The position numbers and the translations under genes are program-made. 64,000 bases of DNA from Komarekiella atlantica HA4396-MV6. GTDB taxonomy: Bacteria; Cyanobacteriota; Cyanobacteriia; Cyanobacteriales; Nostocaceae. The notes beneath the pieces were generated by a model, which had not been told where the DNA came from, ran no database searches, and saw only the letters and a program-made list of their open reading frames with translations. This document shows positions 8,938-18,474 of this stretch, piece after piece (position 1 is the first letter of the stretch; each line of letters opens with the position of its first letter). The DNA is taken from the NCBI GenBank assembly GCA_019359395.1, contig JAHHHK010000013.1, forward strand, positions 124,001 through 188,000, read 5' to 3'.

Positions 8938-9756
8938 TCACGATGCTGGAAAAAATAATCTCAGATAGCTAGACAAAATAGCTTCGCCGCCAAATAGAGT
9001 AATTACAGATCCTAAAGCCAGAAAAGGCCCAAAAGGCATTTTTTGTCCCAACTGTCGCGATCGCATCATTGCACCACTACCTGCTAACGCTCCCAGCGCA
9101 CAGGCAATAAAACTAGCCAGCAGCAAATACTTCCATCCTAACCAAGCTCCCATCATTGCTGCTAATTTGGCGTCACCTGCACCCATCGCCGCTTTACCAA
9201 AGGCAATTGAACCAATTATTGCGATCGCATCAAACAGCCATAAGCCCAATACCGCACCAACTATTGCCTTCATCAAGTGATTTACCAATGGCTCCGAGCT
9301 AGCCTCTGGTAAAAAACCAACAATTATTTGAAATATAATCCCTACTACCAAACCAGACTGAGTAAGTGCATTGGGTAAGGTCATCGTATCTAAGTCTATG
9401 AGCGATAGTGCCAATAACCAACTGCAAAAAGCCCAATAGCTTATAGTTAAAATTGAAACCTTAAATATTACAAATATAAGTAAAAACACTATGCCAGTTA
9501 TCGCCTCTACCACTGGATAACGGACAGAAATCTTGCTTTTGCAGTATCGACATCGCCCTTTTAACCATACCCATCCCAGCACTGGAACATTATCATAGGC
9601 TTTTAGCTGGTTTAAACAATGGGGACAGCGAGAAGGAGGCCAAAGAATCGACAACCCAGCAGGTAGCCGATAAACAACAACATTGATAAAGCTGCCAATA
9701 GATGCACCTAATGTAAAAACAATGACACTCGCCGAGACGACCATCAAAATGTTCAT
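8938..9756 (-). CDS. pilD: Type IV prepilin peptidase and methyltransferase
   Basis: A 272-residue A24-family aspartic protease of the inner membrane. The cytoplasmic zinc-binding domain of bifunctional enzymes is intact (C44, C47, C69, C72). The two catalytic aspartates are in SLIDLDTMTLPN (D121 or D123) and MGAGDAK (D195). About seven to eight transmembrane segments follow. The enzyme trims the leader from type IV pilins and pseudopilins and methylates the new N-terminus. In cyanobacteria it is needed for pilus motility and DNA uptake. The chemotaxis operon at 45.8 kb would act on the same motor. The gene stands alone between repeats. Confidence 0.94.
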   Translation of the reverse strand: MNILMVVSASVIVFTLGASIGSFINVVVYRLPAGLSILWPPSRCPHCLNQLKAYDNVPVLGWVWLKGRCRYCKSKISVRYPVVEAITGIVFLLIFVIFKVSILTISYWAFCSWLLALSLIDLDTMTLPNALTQSGLVVGIIFQIIVGFLPEASSEPLVNHLMKAIVGAVLGLWLFDAIAIIGSIAFGKAAMGAGDAKLAAMMGAWLGWKYLLLASFIACALGALAGSGAMMRSRQLGQKMPFGPFLALGSVITLFGGEAILSSYLRLFFPAS

Positions 9757-9886
9757 GTAGTCATTTGTCCTTTGTCATTTGTCACTTGTCATTTGTCCTT
9801 GATTTTTTGCCCTTTGTCGAGAGCTAATAAATTTTGACTGATGACTGATGACTGATGACTGTTAACTGTTAACTGTTGACTGATGA
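9757..9886. repeat. Short tandem heptad repeats
   Basis: Upstream of pilD, runs of TCATTTG(T/C) variants (9759-9815) pass into TGACTGA and TAACTGT heptads (9835-9888). These are the short tandemly repeated sequences common in heterocyst-forming cyanobacteria. Related runs lie at 35331, 36017 and 63290. They do not encode protein. Confidence 0.75.
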
Positions 9887-10147
9887 CTAATACATGTGTG
9901 ACTCAATTTGATTCAATGGCACAAAGCATTCTTGAGGTAAGAGAACTGGTTGGTTAGTGAAAATTACCTTACCTCGATGAGTTACACGATTAATTGCTAC
10001 ACCTGAAGGCTGCCCAGCTATTTCGGGATGAACCTCGCAGTGGGTATAGTAAATTTGCCCAGCGGCTCTGATTACAGCGGGATCAATCAAAGGAGGCTGA
10101 TTCTTAGGGGCAGTAAAATTTGTTTGTCCTTGTCGTAATGCGTACAC
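9887..10147 (-). CDS. Conserved hypothetical protein
   Basis: An 86-residue soluble protein I do not recognise by function. It contains IDPAVIRAAGQIYYTHC, a His/Cys-containing segment (YTHCEVHPE) and a beta-rich C-terminal half (VTHRGKVIFTNQPVLLPQE). It has no signal peptide or membrane segment. The start codon is ATG at 10145-10147. Composition and codon use look like those of neighbouring genes, so I consider it a real cyanobacterial small protein. It is on the same strand as leuB downstream of that gene but separated by 90 bases. Confidence 0.55.
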   Translation of the reverse strand: MYALRQGQTNFTAPKNQPPLIDPAVIRAAGQIYYTHCEVHPEIAGQPSGVAINRVTHRGKVIFTNQPVLLPQECFVPLNQIESHMY

Positions 10148-10237
10148 TATCGACTGCTATATAATTGCTAGATTTCCCTTTAGTCTACCCGAAACTTTTA
10201 GCCAAGGTTGCCAAATCGCCCGGTTTAAACTGCAAAA

Positions 10238-11326
10238 TTATTTTTCTCCAAGAGCTTGAATTAGTGCATGGCCCATATCGCGGCAACCTAAAAGATTTTT
10301 TCCTGGAGAGATTATATCGCCTGTGCGATCGCCTTGTTCTAAAACTTGGAATACGGCTTGTTCAATGTGGTCTGCCGCTTCTGGCTGGTCTAAACCGTAG
10401 CGTAACATCATTGCTGCACTCAAAACCTGTGCTAGAGGATTTGCTTTATCCTGTCCTGCAATATCTGGGGCGGAACCGTGGACAGGTTCAAACACGCCAG
10501 GCCCAGAAGCGCCCAAACTAGCAGAGGGTAACATCCCGATACTACCTGTGAGCATGGCAGCAGCATCAGAGAGAATATCGCCAAACAAATTTCCTGTAAC
10601 GATGGTATCGAACTGCTTGGGAGCGCGTACTAGTTGCATAGCAGCATTATCGACGTATAAATGAGAAAGTTCGATATCTGGATATTCTTGAGAAAGTTGG
10701 GTGATGCGATCGCGCCACAACTGAGATACTTCTAATACATTCGCCTTATCCACCGAACAGAGTTTCCCACCACGTTTTCGCGCTGCTTCAAACGCCACCC
10801 GTCCAATGCGTTCAATTTCTGATTCTGTGTAAACCATTGTGTTCACACCACGCTTCTCACCAGTTTCCGTAGCAAAAATTCCCTTGGGTTTCCCAAAGTA
10901 AATTCCACCAGTGAGTTCGCGCACTACCATAATATCCACACCTTCCACAACTTCGCGTTTCAAAGTTGAGGCGTCAATTAGCTGAGGCAAAATTTTTGCT
11001 GGGCGCAAATTGGCAAATAGTCCCAATCCTGCGCGTAGTCCCAATAAACCTGCTTCTGGGCGTAAGTGAGATGGTAGAGAATCCCACTTATAACCACCAA
11101 TAGCGGCGAGTAATACAGCATTACTATTGCGGCAGGTATCTAGGGTAACAGCTGGCAGAGGTTCGCCTGTAGCGTCTATCGCTGCACCGCCGATTAGGGC
11201 TTCTTGGAATTCAAACTGAATATCAAACTGCTTCCCTACAACTTTCAGCACATCTACTGCTACTGCCATAATTTCAGGGCCAATTCCATCGCCAGGGAGT
11301 AGAGTAATGCGGTAGTTCTGAGTCAT
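10238..11326 (-). CDS. leuB: 3-isopropylmalate dehydrogenase
   Basis: A 362-residue enzyme of the isocitrate/isopropylmalate dehydrogenase family. It oxidises and decarboxylates 3-isopropylmalate with NAD in leucine synthesis. Visible motifs are [12 protein letters not shown] at the start, [18 protein letters not shown], the catalytic stretch [12 protein letters not shown], and the metal/NAD signature [15 protein letters not shown], ending with [12 protein letters not shown]. Length is normal. It is a single-gene unit here; other leu genes are not in the window. Confidence 0.97.
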   Translation of the reverse strand: MTQNYRITLLPGDGIGPEIMAVAVDVLKVVGKQFDIQFEFQEALIGGAAIDATGEPLPAVTLDTCRNSNAVLLAAIGGYKWDSLPSHLRPEAGLLGLRAGLGLFANLRPAKILPQLIDASTLKREVVEGVDIMVVRELTGGIYFGKPKGIFATETGEKRGVNTMVYTESEIERIGRVAFEAARKRGGKLCSVDKANVLEVSQLWRDRITQLSQEYPDIELSHLYVDNAAMQLVRAPKQFDTIVTGNLFGDILSDAAAMLTGSIGMLPSASLGASGPGVFEPVHGSAPDIAGQDKANPLAQVLSAAMMLRYGLDQPEAADHIEQAVFQVLEQGDRTGDIISPGKNLLGCRDMGHALIQALGEK

Positions 11327-11624
11327 AGCTAGTTTTTACTCGGTAAATGCTTGCAGATTAAATATCATACCGAGCAAAATGTACCTGTGGAGTTTTTAAT
11401 TTATTGAAAGTTGGGGAATTTTTATCCCACAAGCAATATTGTGCATGGGGCATGGGAAAGGGTTAATGGGAAAAGGGAAAAACCATCTCTTTACCCTCTC
11501 TTACAAAGTTTTGAGCGGAGGTTTCCTCCGCTCAGACTTTGCGCTCCGCTTAGACTTTGCGCTTTACCCTTTAACCTTTACCCTCTCTTAAGAGTCACCA
11601 GCCACAAGTCAAAGCTAGCTCTGT
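11327..11624. other. Gap with repeats, no gene seen
   Basis: The gap upstream of leuB holds GGGAAAAGGG-type purine strings (11460-11480), then an inverted pair of CGGAGG/CCTCCG and two copies of CTTAGACTTTGCGC or CTCAGACTTTGCGC near 11528-11565, and finally ACCCTCTC repeats. It looks like repeat debris. Confidence 0.4.
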
Positions 11625-12080
11625 CTAGTTGCTGAAAGCATCCTTGATGCTATCAACAGTGCGTTCAACAGCATTCTTTGTGTTGTCTACTGCTTTCTGT
11701 GTGCGAGCTGCATCTTCTTCTGCTCTTTTCTCAATTCGAGCTGCATCTCGCTTGGCTTTGCGCTCAACAAAACTACCACTGTCTGTTGCTTGATCAACTT
11801 TAGCGGCATTTTTCTTTGCAGTGCTCTCAACTTTATCTGCTGTATCTCGGATAAAGTTCTTGGCTCGTCCAGCATCTTCACTGGCTTTTCCTTTAACCTG
11901 ATCGCCTGCGTCTGCTGATGCGATCAAGGTTGCAGCAGGCTCAGCCATTGCTGAGGTGTTTGAGAAAAACGCACCTTGCCAAACGAAAGCGATCGCTGAT
12001 ACACAAAATAGTGTTGTGGCTATCCAGCGTCCTACAGTCGAAAGCCGTTTCGTAAAATAATTTAGTTTCATAGAATACAA
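11625..12080 (-). CDS. Exported Ala/Lys/Asp-rich protein, LEA-like
   Basis: A 151-residue protein. An N-terminal signal peptide or membrane anchor runs over about residues 14-45 and ends near SAMAEP. The mature part is a highly charged helix with repeats of about 11 residues such as AGRAKNFIRDTADKVEST and KRDAARIEKRAEEDAARTQ, the composition of late-embryogenesis-abundant or CsbD-type stress proteins. It has no Cys or catalytic motif. It would sit in the periplasm or on the membrane as an extended helix; a desiccation or osmotic role is a guess from composition. Transcribed alone. Confidence 0.65.
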   Translation of the reverse strand: MYSMKLNYFTKRLSTVGRWIATTLFCVSAIAFVWQGAFFSNTSAMAEPAATLIASADAGDQVKGKASEDAGRAKNFIRDTADKVESTAKKNAAKVDQATDSGSFVERKAKRDAARIEKRAEEDAARTQKAVDNTKNAVERTVDSIKDAFSN

Positions 12081-12445
12081 TCTGTACGAGATTTAGCTTA
12101 CTATTTTTACTTCATCTGGCTTATCAGCCAAATCTTTCCTTAGACAGAGGTTTTCTCATCGTAAGTTGTTAGATGAATTCACTCTTTCAATGGTTGTGTT
12201 GTAAACAATCTTGGTTGTGTTACAAAAACTAGTTAGATTTCAAGAAAATGTATAAATTATACTTAAGTACACAAACATCTAATTGTTATTGCATTTCAGA
12301 ACTCTTATCTTGTTATCAACTTTTGCAAATAGTGCAATGTTACTTTCGTAATCATCAAATATTAATATTCAGCAAGGAGCAAAGTTATTTACCATTAGCT
12401 TATGCTTAAAATTTCTCACGTCAAAAGTATTACCATCTAATAATT
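12081..12445. other. AT-rich divergent promoter region, no gene seen
   Basis: The 365 bases between the divergent exported protein and the pentapeptide gene are AT-rich. A direct repeat GGTTGTGTT(G/A) occurs at 12191 and 12211. I cannot assign promoter elements with confidence. Confidence 0.35.
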
Positions 12446-12928
12446 ATGCTAAATTCCTCTACTCAAGACTTACGCTATACTGCCATCGAGTTTTTAAAAC
12501 AAAGCCCCTTCCAACGTCTACAAATGCTCAAGCAATTAGGTATAGCTCGTTATGATTTCTTAACTAAAATACGCCTAAATGAAGCAAATATAATTTGTAC
12601 AATCCGGTTTTTACAATATCCAAATAAACTAAAATTTCCTAATTTGATCGGAGCAGATTTATCTGGTTTAATTTTAGATGGGGTAAATTTCATCAAGGGA
12701 AATCTATCAGAAGTTAATTTGCAAGGCAGCAGTTTAGTTAATGCAGACCTTTTATTTGTCAATTTTACAAGAGCTAACTTAAGAAATGCAGATTTAAGGT
12801 GTGCAACTCTGAACGAGACTATTTGGTTAGATACGCTAGTAGATGAGTGCGAATTTGGAGCAGGAATCGGATTAACAAAAATGCAACGTCAAGATTTACA
12901 ACGACGAGGAGCTAAGTTTAATCATTAG
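12446..12928 (+). CDS. Pentapeptide-repeat protein
   Basis: A 160-residue cytoplasmic protein. The N-terminal third is helical ([18 protein letters not shown]). Residues about 70-135 carry A(D/N)LxX pentapeptides: [33 protein letters not shown] and [15 protein letters not shown]. Such repeats fold into a right-handed square beta-helix. The C-terminus ([19 protein letters not shown]) is the ending seen in many cyanobacterial members. No enzymatic function is known for this class. It stands alone. Confidence 0.8.
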   Translation: MLNSSTQDLRYTAIEFLKQSPFQRLQMLKQLGIARYDFLTKIRLNEANIICTIRFLQYPNKLKFPNLIGADLSGLILDGVNFIKGNLSEVNLQGSSLVNADLLFVNFTRANLRNADLRCATLNETIWLDTLVDECEFGAGIGLTKMQRQDLQRRGAKFNH

Positions 12929-12929
12929 C

Positions 12930-13058
12930 CTTTTCACCTTAGTGCCTTAGTGCCTTAGTGGTTGAAAAGTCAGTTTTTTTAACCACCCTCCGGGTTCATC
13001 AGTCGCCTACGGCGGGAAACCCGCCTACAGCGCTGATTCACTAAGACACTGCGAAAAG
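12930..13058. repeat. Inverted-repeat element downstream of the pentapeptide gene
   Basis: CTTTTCACCTTAGTG (from 12930) with tandem GCCTTAGT units faces CACTAAGACACTGCGAAAAG (13039-13058). Inside is a hairpin formed by GGCGGGAAACCCGCC around 13012-13026. The layout suggests a small degraded palindromic element of the kind spread through cyanobacterial spacers. Confidence 0.45.
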
Positions 13059-13151
13059 TATGTAGCAAGCAAGATCCAGTAAGGTGCGCTGGCTTCCTCC
13101 AAATCCAAACTTGAGGCGAACATAACTTTTCAAATATTGTCTTAAAGCATT

Positions 13152-14162
13152 TTACCTCGTAGCACTGTTGGGGGAATCAACTGTAGCGACTGGATTGGGC
13201 TGATTCAGGTAGTTGTAGACTAGCTGGGAAACTTGACGAATAAAGTCTCTTCCCCTAGTGTCCTTATATGGACGTCTGACAAAGATAGCCGCTAAGTAGC
13301 GCTTGCCATTGGGCATAGTAATAAATCCAGCGTCGCCAATGAGAAAGCCGATATCTCCGGTTTTGTTGGCGATGACTGCACCTTTACCCAAACCTGCGGG
13401 AAGCAGTGTATTAGTGACGGTGCGATGCAGAATATCTAAGACCTGTTCTTGGCTGTGTGCAGAAACTAGCTTGTTATTGACTAACAAAGCCAGCGTCCGC
13501 GCCATGTCTTGAGAACTTGTAGTGTTGGTTCCCCGCAAATCAGCTAAAAGACGCCGAATTACTGTATTTTTCAGCCCCCAACTACGGAAACGCTGGTTGA
13601 GTCGTGCCGCTCCACCCAAACGATCAATAATCATGTTGGTGGCGGTATTATCACTAATAGTAACCATCTTGGTAACGGTTTCCAAAGCCGTGTACTTCTT
13701 GCCGACTCGCTCATACTGCATAGTTCCAGAGCCATTGGTTACTAAGTCACGCCGCATAGTTAGTTTTTCATTCAGGGTGACTTTACCAGCGTCTAAATCT
13801 TGAAAAAAGGCAATGAGAATTGGTAGCTTGATTGTACTAGCAGCAGGGAAAACGCGATCGCCTCCAACATCGAGATAATTCCCAGTATCCAAATCCAGGA
13901 AAAACATGCCTGTTTTCAGAAAACTGTAGCGAGTCATTAAGCCTTTAATCTGAGGCTCCAGCACTTTCATTGGTGCATGTAAGGGAACTACATCAGCAAA
14001 TAAACTTTTATCATCAACTGTTGAGGCAGTACTAGGTTGAACCGAGCTAATTTCTTGAAACTTCGCAGCAGCTTGGACATTAGACCCAAGTAGGAACACA
14101 CTTAAAAAGCTGGGTAGAAGCCAGCTTACTTTCACAATATTTGCTTTGGGTGTAAGTCGCAT
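13152..14162 (-). CDS. Class A beta-lactamase-like serine hydrolase
   Basis: A 336-residue exported protein starting at the ATG 14160-14162; an upstream ATG at 14228 adds 22 residues before the signal peptide, and I prefer the shorter form because it begins directly with a signal peptide cleaved near VQAAA. The active-site motifs of penicillin-recognising enzymes are present: S109-T-I-K112, S170-D-N172 and K267-T-G269. The loop that carries the deacylating Glu166 in true class A beta-lactamases is short here (LADLRGTNTTS) and shows no clear Glu. It could therefore be a slow beta-lactamase or a D,D-peptidase acting on peptidoglycan. Transcribed alone, convergent with the pentapeptide gene. Confidence 0.82.
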   Translation of the reverse strand: MRLTPKANIVKVSWLLPSFLSVFLLGSNVQAAAKFQEISSVQPSTASTVDDKSLFADVVPLHAPMKVLEPQIKGLMTRYSFLKTGMFFLDLDTGNYLDVGGDRVFPAASTIKLPILIAFFQDLDAGKVTLNEKLTMRRDLVTNGSGTMQYERVGKKYTALETVTKMVTISDNTATNMIIDRLGGAARLNQRFRSWGLKNTVIRRLLADLRGTNTTSSQDMARTLALLVNNKLVSAHSQEQVLDILHRTVTNTLLPAGLGKGAVIANKTGDIGFLIGDAGFITMPNGKRYLAAIFVRRPYKDTRGRDFIRQVSQLVYNYLNQPNPVATVDSPNSATR

Positions 14163-14326
14163 CAGTGATAACTTGCTGTGTGAGGAGGATTCATAAAAAA
14201 ACAAAAGGCGCTCACCATTAAAGCACAATCCTAAAATTTTTCAGAATCATGGACTGAGACGAAAAAGCGATCGCTTGCAAGTTATTGTGAGAACTATTAT
14301 AAATATTCAACTAATTTGAGTAAATA

Positions 14327-15820
14327 TCACAATCCCAAATCCACGGCAATGCGATGAGCACAGGCAAACCCAGAAAAAGCTACCGCATTCAATCCCTGAC
14401 CTGGGAAGGTACTATCCCCCACACAATAAAGTCCTGGAACAGTGGTGCGATTAAACGGCATCCCCAACAACCCCCGCAACTTGCGCCGGGGGATTGGGCC
14501 ATAAGTGCCATCCTCACGACCCAAAAAGCGGCGATGGGTGCGAGGTGTTCCCACCTCTAGATAATCTAATCCGCTATCTAAACCGGGAAAAATCTTTTCT
14601 AGTCTGTCAATAATTCGCCAAGCTGCTTCTTCTTTCTTCGCCTCGTACTTATCCTGAGAAAGTCCTTGCCAATCATCAATCCAGTGAGGCGTAAAGGCAT
14701 GAATTATGTGATATCCGGCTGGTGCTAAATCTGAGTCAAGCAATGTGGGAATCGAAACAAAAATTGTACCTTCCACTGCCGCCATCTTTTCCCAATCTTC
14801 CAGCAAAATATGATGGCACTCCGTTTCCCTAGGCAAAACTTCCGCCTTCACCCCCAGATGCAAACTCAAAAAGCTCGGTGACTTTTGATAATTTTGTTGC
14901 CACTTTTTCTCATTATGTGGTATTTCCTTTGCTGATAGTAATTGTTCAAAAGTATCCCACCGTGTAGCATTAGAAACTATGCGTTTACCCCGGTATACTT
15001 TACCATTAGCCAGTTGCACACCTACGGCTTTTTCTTGTTCTGTCAGAATTTTGGTGACTCTGGCTTGGTACTGAATCTTACCTCCAGCCTTTTCTAAACC
15101 CTCTACTAGTTTTTGGGCAATTTGTCCCACCCCGCCTTTAGGGTAGTTAACTCCGCCGTAATGCCTGTCAGAGAAGACCATTCCAGCATTAATCATTGGT
15201 GTCATGTTAGCTGGAACTACCGACCAGCAATAACATTCCATATCGATAAATTTCAATAATTGGGGGTCTTTGATGTAGCGCCGTGCCACATCGCCAACGT
15301 TTTGGGGTAGATACTTGGCTAAACCGAGACACGCCAAAGGATGCTGGAAAAATACCCGCATTAAATACCGAGGTTCTTCCAGCGACAGCAAATCCATGCT
15401 GTTGAGGCAATTAAAAACCTTCCAGCATTCGTCATAAAAGCGACGAATCCCTTGTTCTTCATGACGAAAATAAGCAGCAAGATTTTGCAAAAACTTTTCA
15501 TAAACCCGGTCAACTTTCAAGTCTAGACCTTGGGGTAGATGATAGTGAATCTGCACAGGATCGACGATTGTTTGCTGGCTAACATTCACAGCGTCCAAGG
15601 CGCGGGTGAGTAAGTTGGTGGTGCCGTTGTGTCCTAGCCCAAAAATCATCGATGCCCCAACATCGAATCGATAACCTTGGCGTTCAAAATAACCAGCGCT
15701 GCCACCGGGGATCAGATAACGTTCAAGTACCAGCACTTTAGCACCCTTGGCTGCTAGCTGGGTTGCTGTCACTAATCCGCCAATGCCAGACCCAATTACA
15801 ATTACGTCAATATCTTGCAT
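14327..15820 (-). CDS. crtH: Carotenoid cis-trans isomerase
   Basis: A 497-residue FAD protein of the phytoene-desaturase-like family. The dinucleotide-binding fold opens the sequence ([17 protein letters not shown], then E33). The middle resembles cyanobacterial CrtH/CRTISO (for example [20 protein letters not shown]) and the C-terminus holds the FAD-closing motif [22 protein letters not shown]. The enzyme converts poly-cis-lycopene to all-trans-lycopene in carotenoid synthesis at the membrane. Length fits the family. It stands alone with its own upstream repeat-containing region. Other CrtI-like oxidases are possible, but the [11 protein letters not shown] stretch favours isomerase. Confidence 0.88.
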   Translation of the reverse strand: MQDIDVIVIGSGIGGLVTATQLAAKGAKVLVLERYLIPGGSAGYFERQGYRFDVGASMIFGLGHNGTTNLLTRALDAVNVSQQTIVDPVQIHYHLPQGLDLKVDRVYEKFLQNLAAYFRHEEQGIRRFYDECWKVFNCLNSMDLLSLEEPRYLMRVFFQHPLACLGLAKYLPQNVGDVARRYIKDPQLLKFIDMECYCWSVVPANMTPMINAGMVFSDRHYGGVNYPKGGVGQIAQKLVEGLEKAGGKIQYQARVTKILTEQEKAVGVQLANGKVYRGKRIVSNATRWDTFEQLLSAKEIPHNEKKWQQNYQKSPSFLSLHLGVKAEVLPRETECHHILLEDWEKMAAVEGTIFVSIPTLLDSDLAPAGYHIIHAFTPHWIDDWQGLSQDKYEAKKEEAAWRIIDRLEKIFPGLDSGLDYLEVGTPRTHRRFLGREDGTYGPIPRRKLRGLLGMPFNRTTVPGLYCVGDSTFPGQGLNAVAFSGFACAHRIAVDLGL

Positions 15821-15835
15821 GTCACTTTGCAGAGT

Positions 15836-15935
15836 TCAAGTCAAGAGTCCACAGTCAAGAGTAACCTATTTTGACCCTTGACCCTTGTACAGACGCGGTT
15901 AATCGCATCTCTACTCTTGACTCTTGACAAAAAAA
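15836..15935. repeat. CTTGAC / GACGCGGTTAATCGC repeat cluster
   Basis: AGTCAAGAGT and CCCTTGACCCTTG units flank GTACAGACGCGGTTAATCGC (from 15888), ending in ACTCTTGACTCTTGAC. The same core occurs at 34530-34590 and inside the thiO-thiG coding sequence at 62044-62070. It lies upstream of crtH. Confidence 0.6.
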
Positions 15936-16156
15936 GAGGGACAAGCCTGCTACCGCTGGCCAATCCCGTCTGCCGATCCTTAAAGAGAGGAGAACACTGT
16001 ATAACAATATAGCCTTGATTGAGAATAGATGTCAACTGCTAATGCAAGTATTTATCAATAATTTTTAGGGTGTTGATTTTAGCTGTCAGTCGGAGGCAGG
16101 AAAGAGTATTATGATGTTTCAGTTCTTGTACAATAAAAAGTCGCCTAGTTCTGGCT
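15936..16156. other. Divergent crtH-upp spacer
   Basis: The region between the divergent crtH and upp genes is AT-rich near upp. I see no additional gene and no confident promoter. Confidence 0.3.
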
Positions 16157-16807
16157 ATGACGCTACAACTGCGTGTTTATGTTCCACCCCATCCGCTGAT
16201 CAAGCATTGGCTGGCAGTCGCCCGTGATGCTGCCACACCTCCAGTATTATTCCGCAGTGCGATGACTGAGTTGGGAAGATGGCTGACTTATGAAGCTGCG
16301 CGAGACTGGCTACCTACCCAAGAGACAATGGTGCAGAGTCCCTTGGATTCCTGTCCGGCAACTTTGATTGATCCACAGATGCCTGTAGCAGTAGTGCCGA
16401 TTCTGCGGGCTGGGCTAGGATTATTAGAGGGGGCGCAGACTTTATTGCCTTTAGCATCAATTTACCATCTTGGCTTGGTGCGAGACGAAGAGACGCTGGA
16501 ACCCTCGTGTTACCTGAATAAATTGCCAGAAAAATTTGATCCTCAAACAAGGGTGTTAATTACCGATCCGATGTTAGCGACGGGAGGGTCGATAATGACT
16601 GCAATGACAGAATTGACACAACGAGGTATTGACCCAGCCTTGACGCGGATTGTTTGCGTGGTGGCGGCTCCGCCAGCTTTGCAAAAACTCAGTGCTGCTT
16701 ATCCAGGTTTAATTATTTATACGGCTGCTATCGACGAAAAACTTAACAGCAAAGGATATATTGTACCGGGATTGGGAGATGCAGGCGATCGCATCTTTGG
16801 GACTTAA
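16157..16807 (+). CDS. upp: Uracil phosphoribosyltransferase
   Basis: A 216-residue cytoplasmic salvage enzyme that makes UMP from uracil and PRPP. The PRPP-binding loop is clear (VLITDPMLATGGSIMTAM, about residues 132-150), as is the uracil-site region near the C-terminus (YIVPGLGDAGDRIFGT). An N-terminal VYVPPHPLIKHWLAVAR is typical. Length is normal. The neighbour downstream is on the same strand with a 76-base gap. Confidence 0.96.
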   Translation: MTLQLRVYVPPHPLIKHWLAVARDAATPPVLFRSAMTELGRWLTYEAARDWLPTQETMVQSPLDSCPATLIDPQMPVAVVPILRAGLGLLEGAQTLLPLASIYHLGLVRDEETLEPSCYLNKLPEKFDPQTRVLITDPMLATGGSIMTAMTELTQRGIDPALTRIVCVVAAPPALQKLSAAYPGLIIYTAAIDEKLNSKGYIVPGLGDAGDRIFGT

Positions 16808-16883
16808 GCTAGTATGCAGCTAAGGCAGAAAAATAGCTTAACTATATGTAACAGTTGCAAAGTTTGTTGAAGGCGGTAAAGAT

Positions 16884-17237
16884 ATGAGTCAGCGAGATGG
16901 TTTTACCAGTGGTTTTGTCGCAGGGGCATTTGTTGGTGGTGTATTTGGTGGCGTCATTGGGGCACTGATTGCTTCTCGACGCGATCTGGAATTGACAGGT
17001 GAGGAGGATACAGAACTTACAGATAGCCAAGTCGAAGCTAAGAAAATATCAGCGAAACGGCGTCAGATGAAAGCCGCAGAAAGTGAGGGTATGGCAATGG
17101 AAACGGCGCGGCGCTCGCTAGAAGATAAAATTGCTCAGCTTAATTCCACAATTGATGAAGTGCGAAAGCAACTGGGGAATGTCAATGGTGGCTCACCACA
17201 GGTAATTAGCGATCGCTCCGTCACTAAAGACTCTTAA
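16884..17237 (+). CDS. YtxH-like small membrane protein
   Basis: A 117-residue protein. A glycine-rich membrane segment occupies about residues 8-32 (FVAGAFVGGVFGGVIGALIA). A long charged helix follows and a coiled coil is predicted near residues 70-100 (RRSLEDKIAQLNSTIDEVRK). This resembles the YtxH/gas-vesicle-like family of small anchored coiled-coil proteins, whose role is unknown. Start codon ATG at 16884. It lies between upp and yggT, all on the plus strand with gaps of 76 and 126 bases. Confidence 0.65.
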   Translation: MSQRDGFTSGFVAGAFVGGVFGGVIGALIASRRDLELTGEEDTELTDSQVEAKKISAKRRQMKAAESEGMAMETARRSLEDKIAQLNSTIDEVRKQLGNVNGGSPQVISDRSVTKDS

Positions 17238-17363
17238 AGTTTGTTTAGGCATGGTGAAAGTGTCAAGTGTGGTAAATGCGTAATCTGCATACACTATGAC
17301 ATGGGCTAAATTAAAATCAATAACAAGACCGCTTTTTACACTTAGCAGGAAACCAAGCTATCT

Positions 17364-17621
17364 ATGGAATTGCAATTACTGGTCAACACTCTGGCTACTT
17401 TCATCCAGATTTATACTGTTTTGCTAATTATTCGGGTTTTATTGACCTGGTTCCCCACTATCAACTGGTACAACCAACCATTTACCACTTTGAGCCAGAT
17501 AACCGATCCCTATCTAAATCTGTTCCGCTCAATTATTCCTCCATTAGGTGGTATGGATTTTTCACCGATGTTAGCTATTATACTGCTTCAAATAGTAGGT
17601 GGCGGTTTGCAAGCTGTGTAA
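17364..17621 (+). CDS. YggT/Ycf19-family membrane protein
   Basis: An 85-residue protein with two transmembrane helices (about residues 5-28 and 62-84). The connecting segment bears the family signature LTWFPTINWYNQPF...ITDPYLNLFRSIIPP. In chloroplasts and cyanobacteria YggT/Ycf19-type proteins have been linked to thylakoid/nucleoid distribution and cell shape. Length and motifs are typical. The start is an ATG close behind a weak purine tract. Confidence 0.85.
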   Translation: MELQLLVNTLATFIQIYTVLLIIRVLLTWFPTINWYNQPFTTLSQITDPYLNLFRSIIPPLGGMDFSPMLAIILLQIVGGGLQAV

Positions 17622-17708
17622 ATAACACAGAATTTGCAGTTTGCTGCAATTCAAGTAAAACATTCTTAAGTCTGGGCTAGTTAAGTCCAGACTCATTTAT
17701 ATTGTCTA

Positions 17709-18218
17709 TTAACGCCGCACTTGTCCACTAAACCCAGCTGCCTTAAACTGCTTCAGCTTTAAAGGTAACGGTTGATTCGCAGGTACAGAAATTCTCAATT
17801 CAAAATCACTAGTACCTGGTGGCACTTCGGCAATAGAACCTAGACGAGTGCGGTTTTGCATCACCGAGTCATTATTGGCATCATAGATGCGTCCAAAAAT
17901 GTCTGCGTCGTAGACTGTTTTATTAGTACCATTTTCCGCTTTGCCAATGACAATAAAGCAATTAGCAGATGCAGAACCACTACTAATAACTGCTCCTTGT
18001 GCCAGTTCTGGTGGGCATTCTTTATAAGAAACATCAGATAGTTTAATCTGTGTCAGCGCTTCGGCTGGGAGAGTAATCACCCACGATAAAAAGGTGATGA
18101 AGCAGGAAATAAAGACGACCTTTATTAGTCCTGAGTACTGTTTCCTGAGTTGTGAGTAGTTCGATCTAGGCAAAGCTAGGGAATTCAATAAGAATACTAT
18201 GCTGTTTTTCTTTTCCAT
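17709..18218 (-). CDS. Exported protein of unknown function
   Basis: A 169-residue protein with a hydrophobic segment at about residues 30-52 ending in LPAEALT, probably a signal peptide preceded by an unusually long polar N-terminus, so the true start may be further in. The mature domain is beta-rich and carries two Cys (KECPPEL and SANCFIVIG), likely a disulfide in the periplasm. The part TNKTVYDADIFGRIYD and PPGTSDFELRISVP resembles FxLYD-type beta-sandwich domains. I do not recognise a specific function. Convergent with yggT. Confidence 0.6.
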   Translation of the reverse strand: MEKKNSIVFLLNSLALPRSNYSQLRKQYSGLIKVVFISCFITFLSWVITLPAEALTQIKLSDVSYKECPPELAQGAVISSGSASANCFIVIGKAENGTNKTVYDADIFGRIYDANNDSVMQNRTRLGSIAEVPPGTSDFELRISVPANQPLPLKLKQFKAAGFSGQVRR

Positions 18219-18474
18219 ATCTCAAAATGGTGGCAATTAAAAGTAACTAAACCAACTCAGCACGAGCGTGAGAAGTCTAAGGGTAAGCTTTTGACGCTCT
18301 GGTGCGGACGCGGAAACGGCAAATCGGCGCTATCCGATGGTCTGTATCACCAGCGCATCGCGAACAGGAGTGTTTTTAACCCCAGCTTACCTGAATTTCA
18401 CTACCAGAAGATTGGAGACTTTAATTTAACCTTTGTAATAATTAGGGAAACAAACCCTCACTTGTTATTAACTT

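Noticed and set aside
9757-9886. CRISPR array
   Set aside because: The heptad repeats are short (7 bases) and contiguous, without spacers of constant length; no cas genes are present.
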